Positions 59,663 to 64,000 of a stretch of DNA of 64,000 bases are shown here, one piece after another (position 1 is the stretch's first letter; every line of letters starts with the position of its first letter). Below the pieces are notes generated by a model. It worked only from the letters and a program-made list of their open reading frames with translations, had not been told where the DNA came from and did no database searches. The stretch is from NCBI RefSeq assembly GCF_932294415.1, contig NC_065536.1, positions 2,170,001-2,234,000 of the forward strand, written 5' to 3'. The position numbers and the translations under genes were made by a program. The stretch comes from Quercus robur. Its lineage: Eukaryota > Streptophyta > Magnoliopsida > Fagales > Fagaceae.

Positions 59663-60433
59663 GGAAAGAAGTTAGTGAAGTTGAGTCTGGCAGAAGAAAA
59701 CAAAAACGTGTATTGCTGCATAGAAAGAAAAACTTGAAGCTGTCTAAGTTTGAGGGTTTCCATGTTAAGAAAGAGGAAACAGTCTCTTCTTTGGCTCACT
59801 CCACCAGCAGTTTCTTATTTTACTAGTTTTGGAGTGGGTGGTCAAGCGTTTATCTTCTTTGACTTTCATGGATGTCAAACTGGCAATGGTTAGGTAAAAT
59901 AACTATACATATTTAATTTGCAGACTAAGTCGATGAAATTTTCATTATCTTTTTCTTACTACTATTTTGGGTTCTTGACTTCTGGCTTTACATGACGTTT
60001 TGGTTTTATTTTTTGTCCCTATTTGGAAAGGATAGAAATAAAATACAAGAGATCCAATAGTAAAATTTTATATTTATTGCCTTTTCGTTATTTTTATATA
60101 TAAAAAAATTTTCAAACTGACTGTAGCAAAAAAAATTAATTTTTTTTTTCAATTGCTTTCTATTTTTTATTCAATATTTAATTATATTTTTATTCAATTT
60201 ACTTATTATTATTAAGCATTTATTGCCAGCGGGAACAAGTAGGAAAACGCGTGATTAAGCATGCTTGACCAAGTAGCTGGCTTTTATGCATTGATGGGAA
60301 CCCATTTTAGGTGACAATTTAGTTTAGCATGCTTGACCAAGTAGCTAGCATTTTTGTATAATGGGAACACAATTTACAGTGTGCTACCTATTAAAAAAAT
60401 GATAAATATCATCTAAATTTATCCATAAATGCA
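59663..60433. other. Upstream flank of copy 8
   Basis: No gene. The promoter-side landmarks of the unit are recognisable to about 60350, but the flank is shorter and more diverged than in other units. Confidence 0.6.
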
Positions 60434-60636
60434 GGGTTTATTTAAGATCTGCTTATTTTGCTGAAACTAAAAACTTTTTGCTGAAAGTAAGGTAGATAAA
60501 AGTAAAAGTTAGCTGAAAAAGAACAGTAAGACCCATAAATTGTATCAAAAAGTGCAGTGAGACCCATAAATAGTAGTAACAATTAAATAAATAGTAGAAT
60601 AAACTAGCAACTTTCATCAATGCCAAACATACACGC
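60434..60636. mobile_element. MITE, hAT-like family, copy 1
   Basis: It contains the string of words ttttgctgaaact, ctttttgctgaaagta, aagttagctgaaa, agtgagacccataaatagta and aatgccaaaca, a MITE type common in plants. The boundaries are approximate. It is similar to 60796-60967 in the same orientation. Confidence 0.6.
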
Positions 60637-60795
60637 AATGTGCTACCTATGGCTGTAACTATTATTTAAGATTTCTGATTTCACTCTTTCTTTTTTCTTT
60701 ATCTGTTTTCTTTTTTCTTTAGTTGAGAATCCATAGAAAATTTGATGTTCATACATTTTAATATTAAGTGGATAATTGAATTAATGGATATTTAG

Positions 60796-60967
60796 TGTCG
60801 GTTTAAGAACAGTTTCTTTAGCTGAAACTGGAATTTTTTTACTGAAAGTATTATAGATATAGCTAAAAGTTAGCTGAAATAGTATAGCGAGACCTATAAA
60901 TAGTACCAAAAATAAGCTGAATAGTGAAATAAACTAGCAAAAATAATCAATGCCAAACGCACGCTTA
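60796..60967. mobile_element. MITE, hAT-like family, copy 2
   Basis: Same word order as 60434-60636 (agctgaaactgg, ttactgaaagta, aaaagttagctgaaata, gcgagacctataaatagta, caatgccaaacgcac). Boundaries approximate. Confidence 0.6.
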
Positions 60968-61120
60968 TTATAATCAATGCGCCCCCCCCCCCCCTCCCAA
61001 AAAAAAAGAAGCTAGTATATTAAATTTTCGTTCTAATAGCCCCCCCCCCCCAAATTAAAAATAAAAATAAAATAATTGGTATACGAATGCAATCTGAAAA
61101 AATAACCGACAAACTCTCAC

Positions 61121-61158
<38 letters not shown>

Positions 61159-61234
61159 CATGTATAAAACTGACAAACTAAAAACTACAAAATAAAAAAT
61201 AAATATGGACTGAAAACCTAAATTACAATTCTCA
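60968..61234. repeat. Poly-C and poly-A/(TA)n tracts
   Basis: Poly-C runs near 60982-60995 and 61040-61050, then A15(TA)n near 61121-61158. No gene is present. Confidence 0.75.
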
Positions 61235-62967
61235 AATTTTTACCCTAACCTCACTGTTCCTCCACTCAACCTCATCAACGCCTCCATCACTGCTGCTGCT
61301 GTTGTATGTTCTTTTCCTTAGATCAGATCTAGACTGTTGCTGCTACTGCTCCTCCTCAGATTCTTAATCACAGTCACACACAAGTCTGGTAAATCTAAGA
61401 AATTTCTCTCTTGAGATCTCCATTGGTGAAGGGCATAAATTTGAAGAGCTCAGCATAGTCCACCGTTCAAAATGTCAGGATTTATGTGGGACGAAGTGCC
61501 ATCACTAAAGAAAGAGGAAACCTATTGACAAAGAGTGAGTTGTTCCGTCGATGATGTTAATATAGGTTTGCGAAGGATTCTCGCCCATGGCTGTAGGACC
61601 ATCTGTACTAATTTTGGCTTAGCAATGCTATTTGGCGAAGAGGAAGGAACCTTTGTGAAAAAGGAGTGAAACTTTGTTATAGGAGGATGGTGTTTTAAGC
61701 GACATCCTATTGTTGATGTACTGGTTCAAAAGGTTGAGCCATTATTCTCATTGAAGTTGAAGCTCATTTCAAACCCGACACCCATTATTTCCGATAATGG
61801 CAATGCTTGGAAATTAGTTTTCAATGCAGCTATGCTTGACTTTGAGTTGGCCATCTTGTTGGAGGTAAATTGTCCCCATTGTTTGCTGTAAATTTGAATG
61901 GGCGAATTGGGTCCAGATGAGGAGATGATGATGAACGAGACATTAACGATGCTTCAATTTTTTAGTTGCTTTATTGTTGGCCAACTTGGTGAGATTGTGT
62001 TTGCCAAGATTAGTTTTGATGAAGCCATATCCATGAGCAACATTGCTAGTTGCCTTAGGACAACTTATTTGAGATGGAACAAAGCAAAGATATCACTTGG
62101 TGATATAATAAAGAGGCGTGACATAGCTGCTATATGTGATGGCAGTCCCCAGTATTGTGTTCTTGTGGTGAATGTGAATAAAAATGTAGAGTCACAAGTT
62201 GTTTTCACTTCATGCCTATTGTAATGATGAGAAAAGTGTTGGCAAAGCCATGATTAATGATTTCCATAGAGTGTCTATTGTTTGATCATGGTACTGCCCA
62301 TCCATAATAGCCTTTGCATCTTAGGCCTTGATGGGAAAAATTGACCATAATAGCATGAGAAGACGCCTTGTAAGATGGATGTTGTATATGCTTAAAGAGA
62401 TGAATAGCGCAACTTGTAAGCAAGTGGGAGGTTCTTCTTTGATGCACGTCTATAATAGGATATTATATAATGAGACTTGTTGTGCCGAGATGCTTTTGCA
62501 TGTGGCAATGTCACATCCACTATTCTTTCTACATTGTTGTAACATACTAAAAATGGTACATGGACAGCAATTTCGTTTGTTTGAGAATGAAGCCGCAACT
62601 TTTTTGGCAAGTCAAAACTTGATGTGACAAGTCAAAACCTGCTACCACCCCTTCTTGTCATATCAATAGGAGTTCTTGAGTGCGCCACTTTTCCCTTTTG
62701 TGTGGAATAAGTGTTCTTTAGAAGGCTACACCATTATTGAGCGGGAACTTGTAACTCACTTAGTAAGTCACAGTTCTTCTCCATTTTCTTTTCTTGATTG
62801 CATATAATAGTATATTAAGCGAGCTGTACTTGGTTTCTTGTAAGATGACTTTGGCTTAGACAATTATGGTGCTATTGTTGGGAGTTTCATTCTCAAGGCC
62901 AATCTCATTACCAATGCATCATTTTCTGAGGTTGAAGCCGCTGTGGACACTTTTCCCTTTTGTGTGG
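61235..62967 (+). pseudogene. Unrecognised degenerate coding-like region
   Basis: The base composition rises to coding-like, and open stretches at 61898-62224 and 62328-62627 (plus strand) are separated by stops and frame changes. The first contains SNIASCLRTTYLRWNKAKIS and the second MRRRLVRWMLYMLKEM. I do not recognise a family. It may be a retained gene fragment or part of an unclassified transposon. A 23-bp direct repeat (62686-62708 and 62948-62970, cacttttcccttttgtgtgg...) lies at its right end, exactly where the peroxidase-unit flank begins. Confidence 0.35.
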
Positions 62968-63523
62968 AATTTTTTAACCAAACAAGCCCTCAGTGCCTTA
63001 TAACTCAATAGTATTGTCTACTTCTCTCGATGCAGAGAACTTAGGTTTTAAATAACCATTTATTATTATAAGAATTAATAATAATAAAAAGGTAGATATC
63101 TCCAGTTATAATAATAATAATAATAAAAGTTGATGGTCAACTGTGAATTTTATGTATTAAAATATATTGAATAAAAAATCAAAATCTAAATTAGGGTCAG
63201 CGAATTGGTTAATAGCACTTTCAAGTAATTATGTTTGTTTGTGTTACAATCACTTAACATATTTCGGTATCATTAAAAAAAAAAAAAAAAGGTCATAAAT
63301 AAAGCAATGAACATAAACCTCAAGATCCACAAACGAATGCTTTGCACATTTTGTAACATCCAACAAATACCAATTTATCCCATTAATGTCTCAACAAAAT
63401 TCACTCACAAACTTTCAAAAGAACAAATTTTCACTTGAATCAACATAGAAAAATGAAACAAATACGTAAGCAAATCATACAAAAAAGTTTCAACAATCAC
63501 ACAAATAAACCTATAATATATAT
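62968..63523. repeat. Ninth copy of the peroxidase 3' flank
   Basis: Co-linear with 30700-31258 (aaccaaacaagccct, gccttataactcaatagta, tgatggtcaactgtgaattt, cattttgtaacatccaacaa) up to a few bases before the stop codon position of copy 4. It breaks at 63524 where an LTR begins. Confidence 0.85.
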
Positions 63524-64000
63524 TGTTAGGTTCTAAAGACTTAGGTTTTTTTGTATTTAGAACTCTAATGTGTATTGTTGGCAAACCATGATCAAAACAA
63601 TGTGTTTAGAAGTGTTTTAGTCTTGCTCAAAGTTGTATATTTTATGTAAAGTTGGAATCGAGCTAATGCAGAAAGTATTGTGCATTTCGATCTGGCTCGG
63701 TCGATCGAAGCTTAGGCTCGATTGATCGAATCTCGGGCAGAATGTTTTTTTCTGCAGATTTCCAACTCAACCCTAGTTGTTTAAAACGTTTAGGATTTTC
63801 TAATTTGTCATAAGTATAAAGGCAAACCCTAGCCACGTTTTAGTGTTGCTCATATTGATGTTTGTGTAAATCTCTTGTGAGATCTAGAGCAGTTTTCTTT
63901 TACACAAACTTAGGGTTTTCAAGGAGGAGATTTTATCTACACCTTGATAATCAACTCGGTTACTGCCATTGAAGCTTAAAGAAAACACAAGCGGGTATGC
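63524..64000 (+). mobile_element. LTR start of a retroelement, cut by window edge
   Basis: The shared flank ends at tataatatatat and the sequence TGTTAGGTTCTAAAG begins. It continues with ctcggtcgatcgaagctta and other LTR-like sequence with no coding region. The TG start at a clean breakpoint supports the start of an LTR; the other end and any second LTR are outside the window. Copia affiliation is a guess. Confidence 0.5.

Overview
The window looks like nuclear DNA of a woody eudicot. It is AT-rich, gene-poor and full of microsatellites, with GT-AG introns and dense plant-type transposable elements. Repeat style and protein flavour suggest something close to the oak family (Fagales), but that placement is an inference. 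Nothing bacterial, viral-genome-like or CRISPR-like is present.

The backbone is a tandem array of class III peroxidase genes, all on the minus strand. Each intact locus has two exons: a 72-74 codon first exon (signal peptide plus distal haem motif) and a ~255 codon second exon (the rest), joined at a phase-0 intron inside FVR|GCDAS. I count eight loci: copy 1 (5629-8265), copy 2 (19030-20192), copy 3 (24755-26929), copy 4 (31259-32413), copy 5 (39813-39988), copy 6 (43740-44872), copy 7 (53357-54514) and copy 8 (58355-59512). Copies 1, 2, 7 and 8 read as intact secreted peroxidases. Copies 3, 4 and 6 are pseudogenes and copy 5 is a C-terminal stub. The flanks were duplicated with the genes, so most intergenic DNA exists in two or more paralogous versions. 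A further 3' flank at 62970-63523 suggests the array continues past the right edge.

Outside the array, the left end holds one small secreted glycine-rich protein gene (3643-3942, minus). A tRNA-Ile(UAU) gene (7390-7463, plus) lies inside the unusually long intron of peroxidase copy 1.

The rest is mobile DNA, much of it delimited to the base because target-site duplications or empty paralogous sites can be read directly. There are four Helitrons (12364-12921, 12963-~16870, 27839-29729, 38362-38749). hAT elements lie at 9366-10276, 25743-26586 and 32580-36219, the last with a nearly complete transposase gene. A Tourist-like element is at 22088-23087 and a short MULE-type MITE at 2052-2232. A Pack-MULE at 49759-52237 carries several exons of a PTC52/pheophorbide-oxygenase-like Rieske gene. 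A 5'-truncated LINE lies at 42127-42930 and a long-TIR element at 16870-18574. Fossil LTR elements include a non-autonomous two-LTR copy nested in a Helitron (13094-16390), a solo LTR (10653-11434), a probable large solo LTR (46518-~49052), and LTR fragments at 56520-57015 and 63524-64000.

Functionally, the surviving genes point to apoplastic or cell-wall chemistry: secreted peroxidases plus a small glycine-rich secreted protein. The main story is a birth-and-death gene cluster being duplicated, deleted and loaded with transposons. I found no evidence of a wholly new molecular system. The most notable items are the gene-capturing MULE, the Helitrons with base-exact empty sites, and the distal-pocket substitution in peroxidase copy 1.
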